DNA from: Monarcha castaneiventris obscurior | Lineage: Eukaryota > Chordata > Aves > Passeriformes > Monarchidae | Assembly (NCBI GenBank): GCA_026261815.1 | Contig: JAMPIT010000230.1 | Span: 43,112,501 to 43,176,500 of the forward strand | Length of the DNA: 64,000 nt | Direction of reading: 5' to 3' | Shown: positions 52,001-63,134 of the stretch, in pieces | Position numbering within the stretch: position 1 is the first letter of the stretch | How the letters are laid out: every line of letters starts with the position of its first letter | Position numbers and translations under genes: made by a program | The notes under the pieces: generated by a model | The model's database searches: none | What the model saw: only the letters and a program-made list of their open reading frames with translations | Told to the model about the DNA's origin: nothing

Positions 52001-55000
52001 AATTGTTCTGCTTACAAAGTGTTAATTTTGGGTTGGCTCAGGTCACTGTGCTTGTGGGGAGTTGTCACTGGAGCAGGGTTAGCTGTTTTTAAGTACTTGC
52101 CACTAGGACTTTTAGCCACAAATAACTAAAATACTCTTCCAAAGATCTATAAAAATCACTTTGTGTTGGTGGGGGAAAATGTTCATTAAATCAATCCCTA
52201 TCTCTTCCTCTTTTAAAGGAAGAGATTTGTTACAGACAGCATAGAAGAATGTAACCTCCAGAGTCTAGTTATAAAACACAATGCTACCGTAAAAGCACTA
52301 ACATAAAACCAGATTGTGGTTACTGAAGTTAGCTGTCTTGTGACATCTTGGAATATTCTGTTTTCAAGTGCAAATGTGTGAAAGAGAGAGTAGTGTGGGT
52401 GAGCTCTGTGTGTGCTTTACTGGACAGTAATGCCAAGTCTCTCAGTCAGTACTCCATCCTAGCAGGCACCTGGATTAATGAGGATGTATAAGATGCTGAC
52501 ATTCTTGGCAGCTTGAGATACCATCTTTGACTAAATTGTTTTAAATTACTTTATTCATTATGCCAAGAAAACTGCCTTAAATCATCCCATAAAACTTCCA
52601 TTAGGTGGCTATATCAAATACAATGTATGTATGACTGATAAGGAGCCTGTCTAGCTCATTTGTGAGAGAGCCCATCACTCACAACTGAGAAGAAAGCATT
52701 TCTTGGATTTCTGCCTGGGTTTTCATCACTGCTTTGTCCTGATAAGTTATATATCTCTTGTATATCTGTCCTTAGAACAGTAGAGTATCTTTCCAATCTT
52801 CTCATCTTGCTAGAGAAAGGATTTTATGAATGTCATCTTTTCTCTTTACCCTAAGTCTCCTTAGTTGGTGTTATTCTTTCCTGAACAGCTTTACTACTTG
52901 TATTTGCTACTGATGTCACACCTTTACCAAGCAATGCAACTGATGTAATGCTGACAACTTTACTGTTGTCTGCAAGGTTGGGAACCACAGAACAAATTCA
53001 GGGTTGGTAATTTGTCTCCTGTACTTCCAGGCAGGTATACAAAGAATTGTTCAGAACTGATTTGTACAAGTTCCAAAAGAATTTCTCCCCGTGTAATAAT
53101 GTAAAAAACAACTAAAATTCTAACTGTTTGAGTGGTGTAAATATGGTGATGTTATCCTAAATATCTTCCCACTTACAGTGTTTCCATTATAGTCTCAGGG
53201 AGTGAGTCGTTAATACTTTGATCACATTCTGTACTGTTCTTCTAAACATTTTGCCTCACTTAGAAGAACAGGGGCTTCCTGGAGCTGTGACTGTGTAACA
53301 GCTGTATTTGTTATGTACTTTGGCAATGACTCTGCACCTTTTGTTTCCACAGGATACCCAAAGTGCGTGTTCTGGAGGATGAAGAAGGCACCAAAGAGAT
53401 TGAGCTGTCTGATGACCCTTATGATTGTATTCGACTCAGTGTAGATGAGGTGCCCTGTATTGTCACACTAAGCAAAGTAAGCCTGACAAACTTCTGACTT
53501 CCTGCCTAGAGACTCCAGTTTCTGTTCATTTCACCTGCCATTTATTTTTTCCCCAGAGATAAAATTAGTGTTACAGAAGTGGCCAGTGTCGACTATGTAT
53601 ATATTTGTTTGTCTTTGGTCTCCTAATTAAGTAGAACTTTCACTGAATAAGGGGGTTTTTTTGTTCCTCTGTCTTGTAGGTTTCCATTTGATGCATTCTT
53701 AAAATGCATCTTCTTGCATGCAGTGGAGTTTTTTATTATTTTACATCTGCTCCTTCCTTAACATCCAGAGCAGCAGATCCATCAGTATGTTAAAACAAGA
53801 GGCCATTGTGTTCAGGCACAGAGGTTGTGTGATCTGCCTGGAATTACAAGCTGAGTATTTGTTGCTGAGGACAGAACTCCATTTTCATGGGTACAAGTAC
53901 CATCCCTTTCCTTTCAGAGGAAAGGTTTTTGTCTTCCATATATAGCACACAGCTAACACAGTTGATAGTATGGGTGCTGCATTTTCCATTGCAAGTGTTA
54001 CTGATTTGCTTAGGTACCTGGAAGTTGGCTTTGCATTTCTTTTAAGCAAATTGCATAAATAATAGAGGGGCCATTGCTGAAATGTGGGCTCACCTGAGTC
54101 TTGGGATGTGTAATTTTCATGTAGAGGGGAGCAAAGTCTATACTTAGAGTTGCAGGGAAAGGTGAATATGGAGTTTCATGCAGATGAAAGGATGGTAGAG
54201 AGGAAAACAGTATGAAATAGTGACATGCTTATCTCACCTCTGTTGTTTAAGTACACATAATTTGGGGTCAGAGGCTGTTTAAATCCTGTGCTATCAAGTT
54301 AGTCCTGACTATTTCCAAAGGCCACATGATTTTAGGATGGGAGGCTGTAGGTAAGTAACAAAGCCACCAGTCTCAGTTTAATTTCTGAATGGGGGAGCTT
54401 TGAGAACTGCAAACTAATGCATTGTTTTGTCACTAACTTGCAGATTGGCTATAGGCATGTGGTGGATGCTACCCTTCAGGAAGAAGCCTGTTCTTTGGCA
54501 AGCCTGCTTATTTCTGTGACCAGTAAAGGTGCCATCACTTCTATGAAGAAAGTGGGGAAGGGTAGCCTGGATCCTGAGAGTATTTTTGAAATGATGGAGG
54601 TAAGGAGTGTTGAGCAGTTGACTGTCTTGGGTGATACTGGATGAACTGGAACTTGGGTGTATGGAAAGCTGCAGTAAGGGCTTTTAGAGGAGAGATCTTA
54701 GTGCTTTGATTTGGTGCACAAGGGACTTTGTGAGGGTCACAGGCAGTTTCTCTGAAACAGATTCTAATGTGAATGGACACTGTCTAAAACTTTTAGATGC
54801 CTGAAATGTATGGTACTCACATTTGTTTCAGGCAAATACTTCACAGCTGTAAGACAGTAAAGCTTAAGGTGATAAACTGTGAGAGTATTTTTAAAGGACA
54901 TATGTTGTTTCTTTGAAAGACTGAAAGAGCAAAACTTCTAACACGGTAAAGTCCCTCTAAGAGTAGAGATGGTGTTTTGAATTGCTGGTGCCTGGTGTTC

Positions 55001-57252
55001 TAGCACAACTCGTTTTATGATAAGCTCACTGTTCTCATTTTACTGTTGTTTTTCTTTGCTTCTTTATTGAGTTTACAATCTGTCCCTACTTCATAAAAAT
55101 GCTAGTATCTGGATATTGTCCACATCCATATAAGGTCCATTTTAAACCCTTCTTCAGGCTCTTCGTAAATCTGTTATCCATTGTAAATTCTCACACCTGA
55201 GTTTGGCCTTGAGCATGAGAGAAATGGGTTTTGGACTTGAAAGTCAGAATGAAAGTTAGATACTTGAAGCTGGCTCTGTTTCCTAGAGACACAAGGCTAA
55301 TTTCTGCATGGCTCTAGTGAGGAATGCTGAAATTGGAGCCAAGTTTGACAACAGTTGGTCTCAAGTGGGAATTACAGCTGAGTATATGGCACTTGACTGT
55401 GTCACAGTGTCAATCCAGAGAGCTAATCCCAGTGGTACCAGTGGGCTTTTTATTTGCATTCAGACATGCCTCTTTATCCCGCTTACCTGGGTAGAGAGGT
55501 GTTACCTCTAATTCCTCTGCAGGAGTGAGAGATAAAGCTGATCACAAAAAACCAAGATGTTTTCTGTAAGGTCAGAGATTATCTGTTTGGTCCTGCCTTA
55601 AACTCAACATCCTGATTAGGATATCAAGAAAAACAAAAAGGCCTGGGAATGCCCAGTGGAGGAGCTGAGTAACCTATGTTTGACACCTTTGTTCCCAAAT
55701 GATTTGGCTGCAGGTCAGAGGATGTTCAGTTTTTCCTGACTGGTAGAGAACAGGCGTTCTAGGACATATCTCTTAGGAAGGGAGTTTCATGGGAAAGTTT
55801 TGGGGAGCTGCCAGCATTAGGCTGGTTTTTTTACTGAGTTTATGATCCGAGGCAATAGAGAGGCAAGCAGGAATAAGATGGCAAGAGTGTTGGGTCAATA
55901 CCAAAGTTCTGCACAGTTCCCACTCACTGTGACCTGGGGTGAGTGATGTTGTCCCACATTTGAGGAGAAGAAAGTGTATCACCCCTCATGACTCTGGACT
56001 ACTGCAGTGATCTTTGTCCCAGTGCAGAGCTGCAACAGTTCTTGTGCCCCCCTTTATGTAGCACAGCTCATGGTGTCTGGGATTGACAGCTACCCTGCTG
56101 CATCAAAGCTCTTCCCAAATTTCCTTTGGTACCATGGGCCATATTCTGTCACCTGGCTCTTCAATTTAAAATGTAGCTTATTTTCAGGTTTGTGCATGGT
56201 TTCAGTAATTGTCACCAGGAGGTGAAACCGAGTTTTGTGTCAGCTGTATGGCAGGCCTAGGTTTTGCTGCTTAGATCAGGAGCCAGTAAACTCATTTTAA
56301 TATAATCTGCCTTTGCCTCTTTTGGGATGGGTGAGCTCTGCATCTCTGTTTCAGGTCATTTAGAGAGACCCTGGGGAAGCTCCAATGGGCACCACTGCCT
56401 TAAGATCTTTATTTCACCATTGCCCAATGTTTCCCTGCCCTGCAGTTTCCACAGTACAGTTGGGTTTGTGGGAAGAGTAGAGGTCAGCACTGGAGCTAAT
56501 CCTGGTGGGTTTTCACTGCTGGACTTCATTTCTGTACAGAAAACATTATCTTAACTCCTTTAAGGTCCTTGGACAGGACAGAATTGCACATCATATGAAG
56601 GATCTGCCCACAGAGTGATTTGGTAGTGCAGCCAGTGTGCATTTTGGGCTTCTCTGGCCACAGGACAGGGTGTTCAGCTGGTCTAAATTTATTCTGCTGA
56701 TTCTGAGCACATTCAGGAGAGTCTACTGAACTTTCTGTTAGTAGGCTGCTTTGCTGGTCAGGTGTCTCTTGTCCTCTGGCAGCTAGAATATTGCTTCATG
56801 GTCTGTGTGCTGGCTAATTGGAACGTATGCTTGTGCCTGATGTGAATTTAATTTGTATTCCTGGGTGATCCAGCGATGCACAGATCTGATATTAATGACC
56901 CTGGAATGCTTCTCTGATGAATGAGAGCACTGCCTTTGTGGGTACATTTTTTGCAAAACTTAATCAAGTTAAAATGAAACTTTCACCACCATTATTTTTC
57001 TAAATTAAAAGCATATTTTTATGATACCAGCTGGTGTATATGAATCATCAAAGGGAAAATATTTGTCAAAGGGAAGTGTTCCATAAGAGTTGTCTTCCTG
57101 TTAATAAGCATATGTCTCAGGTTTGTTTTGCTTTCTTTGCTTTGCAGACAGGACAAAGAGTAGGCAAGTCACTTCACATAGCCCTTCAGAAGATTTTGGA
57201 TGAAGAAGAGCATTTGGGGACCTCACGACCAAAAGTTGGATTTTTAGGATGA
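36985..57252 (+). CDS. EXOSC7: EXOSC7, RNA exosome ring subunit RRP42 (290 aa), eight coding exons
   Basis: Subunit of the hexameric RNase PH-like ring of the RNA exosome, which channels RNA to the catalytic nucleases in nucleus and cytoplasm; animal RRP42 itself is catalytically inactive. The CDS joins 36985-37041, 38482-38583, 39258-39352, 44050-44212, 48682-48752, 53353-53476, 54444-54599 and 57148-57252. All junctions are GT-AG and phases close, giving 290 residues against 291 in human as recalled. The N-terminus is MASVVLSEAEK, followed by EDLRVDGRGCEDYR (28-33 region typical of RNase PH-fold subunits), GTPKLEKP, REHCWVLYVDVL, LLECGGNIFDAIS, ELSDDPYDCIRLS and the C-terminal KVGFLG. The ATG was chosen by this N-terminus and has G at -3 and +4. 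The frame stays open upstream to an ATG at 36658, but that extension is not family sequence. Confidence 0.97.
37225..37675 (-). mobile_element. CR1 LINE 3' fragment in EXOSC7 intron 1
   Basis: Antisense CR1 tail: on the minus strand it reads from about AGCTACTAGAGAGCATCTAA through GGAGGTTTAGGTTGGATATC to GGGTCCCTTCCAACTCAG and ATTCTGTG. It is 5'-truncated, as usual for CR1, and resembles the CR1-X group carrying GATGATCCTTATGGGTCCC. Confidence 0.9.
37676..38481 (+). other. EXOSC7 intron 1, right part
   Basis: Ends in a long G/T-only tract (about 38306-38432) just before the exon 2 acceptor. No gene recognised. Confidence 0.75.
38306..38432 (+). repeat. G/T-rich low-complexity tract
   Basis: Almost exclusively T and G on the plus strand with runs such as TTTTGGGGGGG and TTGGGGTTTTTTTGG; it ends about 50 bp before the EXOSC7 exon 2 acceptor. 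Confidence 0.9.
38482..38583 (+). CDS. EXOSC7: EXOSC7 coding exon 2 (residues 20-53)
   Basis: Acceptor CATACTTAG precedes EDLRVDGRGCEDYRCAEVET; the exon ends at VKL before donor GTAGGT. It is 102 bp, phase 0 on both sides. The DGR motif is typical of RNase PH-like exosome subunits. Confidence 0.97.
38584..39257 (+). other. EXOSC7 intron 2
   Basis: No gene or repeat recognised. Confidence 0.75.
39258..39352 (+). CDS. EXOSC7: EXOSC7 coding exon 3 (residues 54-85)
   Basis: Acceptor TTTTAATAG precedes GETDILVGIKAEMGTPKLEK; ends within Cys85 (TG|T) before donor GTTAGT. Length is 95 bp. Confidence 0.96.
39353..44049 (+). other. EXOSC7 intron 3
   Basis: A 4.7-kb AT-rich intron. A G/T-rich tract lies at about 43246-43321. 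No nested gene or CR1 recognised. Confidence 0.7.
44050..44212 (+). CDS. EXOSC7: EXOSC7 coding exon 4 (residues 85-139)
   Basis: Acceptor TTTATCTAG; encodes SSNSPELEGRGGEELG, the helix DIANTLYRVF and REHCWVLYVDVL. Donor GTAAGTAC. Length is 163 bp, leaving phase 0. Confidence 0.97.
44213..48681 (+). other. EXOSC7 intron 4
   Basis: A 4.5-kb intron. A (TG)/(TA) simple repeat lies at about 45435-45466. No nested gene recognised. Confidence 0.7.
45435..45466. repeat. (TG)n(TA)n microsatellite
   Basis: TGTGTGTG followed by about nine TA units within EXOSC7 intron 4. Confidence 0.9.
48682..48752 (+). CDS. EXOSC7: EXOSC7 coding exon 5 (residues 140-163)
   Basis: Acceptor TTTTCCTCCTCAG; encodes LLECGGNIFDAISIAVKAAL and ends inside Arg163 before donor GTAAAG. 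This is the GGN-x-D-A helix conserved in the RNase PH fold. Confidence 0.96.
48753..53352 (+). other. EXOSC7 intron 5
   Basis: A 4.6-kb intron. The 127-aa frame at 50328-50711 and the hydrophobic 100-aa frame at 51424-51726 have no supporting signals. No repeat recognised. Confidence 0.7.
53353..53476 (+). CDS. EXOSC7: EXOSC7 coding exon 6 (residues 163-204)
   Basis: Acceptor TTGTTTCCACAG; encodes IPKVRVLEDEEGTKEIELSD, then DPYDCIRLSVDEVPCIVTLS and K. Donor GTAAGC. Length is 124 bp. Confidence 0.96.
53477..54443 (+). other. EXOSC7 intron 6
   Basis: About 1 kb, nothing recognised. Confidence 0.75.
54444..54599 (+). CDS. EXOSC7: EXOSC7 coding exon 7 (residues 205-256)
   Basis: Acceptor CTAACTTGCAG; encodes IGYRHVVDATLQEEACSLAS and KVGKGSLDPESIFEMME. 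Donor GTAAGG. It is 156 bp, phase 0 on both sides. Confidence 0.97.
54600..57147 (+). other. EXOSC7 intron 7
   Basis: About 2.5 kb, nothing recognised beyond unsupported short frames. Confidence 0.7.
57148..57252 (+). CDS. EXOSC7: EXOSC7 coding exon 8 (residues 257-290 and stop)
   Basis: Acceptor CTTTGCTTTGCAG; encodes TGQRVGKSLHIALQKILDEE through KVGFLG and TGA. The last residues match the mammalian C-terminus. Confidence 0.96.
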   Translation, partial: TGQRVGKSLHIALQKILDEEEHLGTSRPKVGFLG

Positions 57253-57258
57253 GTTTTT

Positions 57259-57264
57259 ATTAAA
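57259..57264 (+). terminator. Probable EXOSC7 polyadenylation signal ATTAAA
   Basis: Lies 6 nt after the stop codon and is followed by a T/G-rich stretch (TGTCTGTTTGTAT) at about 57299-57311, implying a very short 3' UTR. A canonical AATAAA at 57675-57680 is an alternative distal signal. Confidence 0.5.
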
Positions 57265-57674
57265 TGTTCAAAACTGTTTTTAATTGATTGTGCAATCTTG
57301 TCTGTTTGTATATAAAGAAAAGGTTCTTTTTTTGTTCCAGTAGAGTCATCCTCCTGGCTAAGAGGCTTTCAAAATGTTACTAAGCATAAAGAAAACTACT
57401 GTTAAATGCAAATAAGCAAAATTGAGGTGGTTTCCATGCAGGTGACTGCTGGCACCTAGAAAGTACACCAGCAGCAGTTGATGCTGTTGCCTGGGGAGTG
57501 CTTGAGTCTGTTTTCCAGAGTGACTGGTGTACTTTCCACTTAATTCTGTTTGCATGTGTTTCACTTCTGTTAACCAGCTGCTGTGTTCTAGAATTCATAT
57601 TTGTGCTTCAGTGCAGCACAAATGAGAACAGCACTAGGTGGAAATCTTCCTTCAAATTACCTTCCTATTCTCTG

Positions 57675-57680
57675 AATAAA
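57675..57680 (+). terminator. Alternative distal AATAAA signal downstream of EXOSC7
   Basis: Canonical signal about 420 nt past the stop. Use would extend the 3' UTR up to the CR1 at 57751. Confidence 0.3.
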
Positions 57681-57750
57681 ATGTGGTTAGATTTTACTAT
57701 AAATACAACATGGTCCCAAGTTCCCAATTCATGTTTTAAACCAAGATTTT

Positions 57751-58088
57751 TCTACAACTGCCTCACAAGGGGAAGCAGCAGGGCAGATGCTGAACTGCTC
57801 TCTTTGGTGACCAGTGACAGGACTCAAGGGAGCAGCCTGAAGTTATGTTCAGGGAGGTTTAGGTTGGATAGCAGGAAAAGGTTCTTCCCCCAGAGGGTGG
57901 TTGGGCACTGGAACAGCTTCCCAGGGAAGTGGTCACAGCACCAAGCCTGACAGAGGTCAAGAAGTGTTTGGACAATGCTCTCAGGCACACGGTGTGACTC
58001 TTGGTGTCCTGTACAGGGAGTTGGGCCCAGGAGTTGGGCTTTGATGATCCCAGTGAGTTCCTTCCAACTCAGGGTATTCTATGATTTC
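57751..58088 (+). mobile_element. CR1 LINE 3' fragment (CR1-X-like) downstream of EXOSC7
   Basis: Sense CR1 3' region: CTACAACTGCCTCACAAGGG, GACCAGTGACAGGACTCAAG, GGAGGTTTAGGTTGGATAGC, CAGGGAAGTGGTCACAGCAC, GTTTGGACAATGCTCTCAGG, and the tail CCTTCCAACTCAGGGTATTC with TATGATT. 5'-truncated. The open frame at 57498-57950 runs into it and is not a gene. Confidence 0.92.
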
Positions 58089-61000
58089 CTTGCTCCCTAG
58101 AGTTACACCTCTCTCTTTTGCCAATGGGTACAAATAGTAACTTAACCAAAACTTCTCACGGTGGCTAAGGAGAAGGGACATGGCCAGGGTAAATGGGAAA
58201 CTAAATTGATCTTTAAGAGTTTGATAATTGAGCTGGAAAAGCATAGTGGCTATCAGTAATGATCCTTCACAGGGAAAAGCAGAGGATGACAGATAAGACA
58301 TGGAAACAAGTTGCATCAGCAGGTGTTGAAAGATTCCCTCCCTACGTCAATTGCCTGGGCCAGCAAAGAGTAAGAGGTGTTTATTTGGCATGATAGGAAG
58401 AGACAACAGATGGAAAAAGTGAAAGGAAAAAACTGCTTTTTAAGAAGTTGATATTTTCATCTGCAAGTGTTAAGTATTGTTTTGAACAAACTTAATGGCA
58501 GAAGTTACTACAATAATCCAGGAGTCATTTAGCTCTTACTCAAGCAACATTTTCCGAATTTTCTGTTTCAATTTTATAATACCAGATTAAGAATATTCTC
58601 TTGACTGTAACATGTTTGGTGGGGAAAAGGGAAGGGAGGCTTTTGCTGAAGGAGAGCTGTAGATACAGGACAGAACGTATTACAGCTCAAACTAATGATC
58701 ATGATCACAGTAAGATACATGGAGTACTTAAGGTCCCCAAATCTCTTCAGTCCTTTTGCTAGAGCTCATACATCAAGGTGATTGCAACAGTATTATGTAT
58801 TTCAGGTTTGTGTAGCCACTGCTCTAACAAGCAGGCAGGTTGTTAAAAACAAAGTTGTCCCCAAAATTTGCCCAAGGTTTGTATTTTGAAGAGTTGGGAT
58901 TTTTTTCAGTACCTTAAGTAATAGGTTGGGTAGGTTGTAATGGTGCTGCTACACAGTAGTAGAGCCAAGAAGTGACAATGAGCATAGATACTTTTATCAC
59001 TTCAGCAGAGTTATTCTGTGTGAGGCAAACACTAACCTCACATCACCTTTACAGTAGCTGTGATCCACCCCTAGCTGCTTGTAAAAACATAGAAAGAAAG
59101 AAAACTGAAGGGAGAAAAAACATTTAAAGCACCTTAGACTTATCACAGGCAGTTTTTGTTTGATCATGTATTGTTCAATGTTTCAGAAAATGGTTAATGT
59201 AAATGAGACTGCAAGTCTTGAACCTCAGCCATTCTCTGAATAGCTGTTGCCTGTTTTATTGCAGATTTGTGGTTGGAGACCAAAAGGCTGCCCTGAGTTA
59301 CACTCGGGGTGAATTTTGTAACATGAATAGAATATTTCTACACAGCCTTCCAGCTGAAGGATCTCCAAGCGTTTTGCAAGTTACATCACTTAAGATGCTT
59401 CTTTTCCCCTCTCCAGATCCTTTTAATTTTAAATACATTTTTATGAGATCTGGAGGTGGTGGTGGGAAAAGAAACATCACCGTGTTTCAAGTGTGTGAAC
59501 TGACACCTCTGTAGAGGGGAGTACATGTGCACTCCCTCCCCATTTCTCAATAAGGATAGCAAATATTTAGCCCTCTGAGATCCAGGCTATGTGCTCAAGA
59601 GAGAGACTTGGTGCCAAGCACTTCCTCAGAGCAACACTGTAAATTAACATGGTGCCAGTGTCTGCAGTGCCTCCCCTAAGTTTGTGTGTCCTCCCCCAGG
59701 TCTTCTGTAGCTGGGTATGCAGGCACAGAGTGAATTGGGGCTCTGAAGGGGTCCTGTGCCTTCTGTGTCACTGCTTCCCATCTGTTGGCATGGAAAAGCA
59801 GTGGGGTGGAGTGTGACCTCAGTTCAGATGGGGTCTGCTTCAACCCCTGAGATACAAATAATGAGGCCGGCCAAAAGTATTACAGAGCTGCTAGTTGGTC
59901 TCAGCTGCCCCTGGAGGTTTGCTGCTACCAGCTCATATCCCAAATGGGTAAACAAAGCTCTGACAGGGGTAAAAGGTCCTGCAGCTCTCCCAGTTGATAC
60001 AGTATCTGCCAAGAAATCTGTGAGACTCTGGTTCTCAGGCATGCTAAGGGCTAATTTCTATTTTCTTAGCTCCCTTTAACCCCTCCCTTCTCTTCCAAAC
60101 AAAAATAGCAGAATTTTAATAGAGACTTCAACTGAGAATGCTCCTGTTCCCATCTGGGCTGGTGGAAAGTTCCATGTGTTGCTGTGCAGATACTGCCACG
60201 TTTTCATTGACTCGAGTCCAGTGGAACTAAGAGGAAACATCTGTGGAGTGGGATAGCTCTCTGTTTGTCCCAGAAATTAATTGCTTCTGCTGGGAGTGTC
60301 GAGAGTCTGAAAGCTGTGTACTAGAGATGAGGAGTCTAGCAGCTCCTGATAGGCTTCTGCTCATGTTGCCAGAAAGCACACACCTGCAATTTACCTGTTT
60401 CACAGGGGGACAGCATTCCCCTCGAAGCAGAAGAGAGCTGGGCTGTAGGTCAGTGGACCTGGCAGACTGACCAATCCCAGGAATCCCGTCAGCCCATGTT
60501 GTGCAACTACAGTTCAACATTGTAATTGTGCAGTTTGGGTAGAAGAGGGCACCTCATTCTGCCCTGTGGGCAGTGGTGGAGGCAGTGGGGAGGAGCGTGG
60601 CTGTGCCACCTGCGGTCAGACTTTAGATGAAGCCTTGCTTCAGCACAGCCTGCTGTAAAGACAAATTGGTGAGAGCCAGAGCTTGCTCACCACTCCCATG
60701 ACACTGGAGCGTGCAAGTCTCTCTTCAAGGGATTTGGCACCTTGATTTGACATAGACAATAGGGTGCTTCTGCATTTGCTCTGTAAACAGTAATTACCCA
60801 AGGTTTACCCACTGCTGCTAGGACTGCCTCCAGCTTTTCTTTTGAACTGCAGGAGATGCCACTGCCCTCCTCAGCAGCAGTGTTCTCCAGCCCTGCTGTG
60901 GCACTGGTTTTACCTTGCCTGTGGTAAGCAGCCACTGGCACCCAGAGAGTGAGAGAAGCAAAGCTGTGACTGGTGAAACCTGAGCGCTCCAGTCCTTACC

Positions 61001-62994
61001 CCAGGGCCTGTTCTCTCCATTCCTTTAACACACTGGAGCAAAATGCAAGAGCAGGTCTGCAACTGGTACTGAATCTCTTCAGCTGTCAGCCTCTCTGTGA
61101 TTTCTCAACTGCTTCCCAACCTTTTGTCTCCTAGTGCACTCCTGCCTGATTGCACTCCCTGCCCGTGCAAGGCAGCTTTTCCTTCTAAGGCAAAATGTGG
61201 CTGCTCCTGTTAGCTGTGCCTCACAGAGGCTTCCTTTCCTTCGCTGAAGTCCCAGACTCACAGTGATAGTGCTCAGCCACAGCAGGGCACTTTGGTGTGG
61301 GTCTCCCCACAGAAAACTGCAGTGCCTTGGGCTTTCCTTGGATCTGCATTTCTAGCTATTTTCTTGGAGCTGCATTTCTAGCTATCCAGGAACAAAGATG
61401 TTTTTCCTGTTCCCACAAAACATCATTAGAATCTCAAATATGCTGCTAATGACTCCCCGGTGATGGTTTAAACCTCCATTTCATTGACTGGAACACTTCT
61501 TAATAAACCTGTGGTTATCTTTCGAGCTCTGTGAATATCTCTGTTGCTATCCTGATCTCAAGATTTGGGTAAGATCAGCAGCACAGGCATGGCTGAGTTT
61601 TCATGTCACACCATTTGCTGATGAGATTTGATTTCCTTTATTTAGACAGAGATCGTCATAGTTGCTGCAGCCCCTTAGCTTGTACCTTCAGAGGGCTAAG
61701 AGGAATTCTCAGGCCCTTTCTGATTTCTTCCATCCAGCTGGCTGTGGCAGGGACCACAGCCAAGCCAGTGTGCTCAGGCATTGGAGGTACTTGGAACCAC
61801 CAGCCTGCTGATCCTCCCTGCCAGAGGAGCTCTCTCACTGCCCCTTCTGTGTTTTGGCAAATGGTAAGTTTGGGTATTTCCACAGTTGGAAACTTACGGG
61901 ATGAAAAGTCATGATTTAAGTCCTACCTCTCTTCCCTCCAGCAAATGACCAGCTTTAACCTAATGAGGCTTTTCAAGGCCCTGGATTGCTTTCTTCCTGC
62001 TGGCTGATCATGCAAACTTTTCTCTAAATTCAAAAAATTAAGGAATTCATGAGGCTGAAGTTGAAATTCTCTTCTAATCCATAATTCAGCATCCACAGCA
62101 ATATGAAAGCAAACCAATGCTCAAAAGGTGAGAACGACATGAAATAAGAGCCTGAGATGACAGAACTACTTGCCAGTCCAAAAATACCGACATCAAGTTC
62201 AGTGGTGACCTCACTTGAACTGATGCTGGGACAGGCAGTGGACCTAGACAGTTAGGAATTGGTCCAGACTTTTGGTGTTAAATTTAGACACTTCACTACA
62301 GTTTTCCTTTGGCTGTTTGGACTTCGGGATCTGGGTGATGGGCAAACAGCAGTGAAGACAGACAGATTATGTTTAGCCTACAGGAGCTGCAGTCTCCAGA
62401 GAAAAGGGAATGTAAGTCCTCTGGTGCAGCTCCTTTCCAAACAGAAGGATTTTTAAACAGCTGATACTACTTGAACTCAAGTGCTCCACATTTGTGTCCC
62501 GTTCAAAGCCAAAGGATCTACTGTAGAATGGATCCTTCTGTCCTGTAGCCCTTGGTGAACGTGGGCTACAGGGATGTGAGTTGTGCTTGCCATGGGATAT
62601 GATTGGAAGGTTCCCTCCTTAGGCTCAAAGCCAGTTTCCTAAAGTTGCTGCTGGGGATAACATTTTGGCAAAATCTAGGTTTTCCCCATCATTGTCCTTA
62701 AGAAAACCGCCCTTTCCTGAACTATTAGTGCATTTCTTCTTGATTGGTCTCCAGAACAATGATCCATAGATTTGGCTCTCTCCATTTTAACCTGTTCTGA
62801 TGTTTATGCTGGTGGAAATCAGGAATGATGCCAACACGAGTTCAGGCAGCAGCTAATGAATATCAGAGATTTTCTTCTGCTAGCCCCACTTCCTCACAGA
62901 GCGTTTTTTACTGTCCACTGCTGTTTCTCTCCTGTTCCTCTTTGAGGTTACTGTGGTGCCACTGACACACAGATCACACCCCTGCAGAGTGGAT
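58089..62994. other. Intergenic DNA downstream of EXOSC7
   Basis: No exon recognised. A 26-bp imperfect tandem duplication is at 61337-61385. In mammals CLEC3B follows EXOSC7, but no tetranectin-like signal peptide or C-type lectin exon could be found. Confidence 0.6.
61337..61385. repeat. 26-bp imperfect tandem duplication
   Basis: CTTGGATCTGCATTTCTAGC at 61337 is repeated at 61363 with one substitution (GGATC to GGAGC) and a diverged end. Confidence 0.9.
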
Positions 62995-62995
62995 G

Positions 62996-63134
62996 TCACA
63001 GAATCACAGAATATTCCAAGTTGGAAGGGACCCACAAGGATCATCAAGTCCAACTCTTAAATGAATGGCCTGTACAGGGATTGAACTCACAACCCTGGCA
63101 CTTTAAGCACTAGGCTCTAATGGCCTGAGCTGGT
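62996..63134 (-). mobile_element. tRNA-Ile-derived SINE with CR1-type tail (TguSINE1-like)
   Basis: Read on the minus strand, the 5' head (63133 to about 63065) resembles tRNA-Ile: an A-box-like AGCTCAGGCCATTAGAGC, then AGTGCTTAAAGTGCCAGGGT, and a B box GAGTTCAATCCC ending in TGTACAGGCC. The 3' part is a CR1 tail, GATGATCCTTGTGGGTCCCT followed by TCCAACTTGG and ATTCTGTGATTCTGTGA. This head-plus-tail structure matches TguSINE1 known from zebra finch, which borrows the CR1-X reverse transcriptase. The tRNA head is too diverged, and the anticodon arm too altered, to be a working tRNA gene. Confidence 0.85.

Noticed and set aside
57498..57950. 150-aa plus-strand open frame downstream of EXOSC7
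   Set aside because: Its second half is the CR1 3' untranslated region and the first half has no family features.
62996..63134. Functional tRNA-Ile gene
   Set aside because: The head keeps A- and B-box resemblance, but the anticodon arm is degenerate and a CR1 tail follows directly, so it is a SINE.
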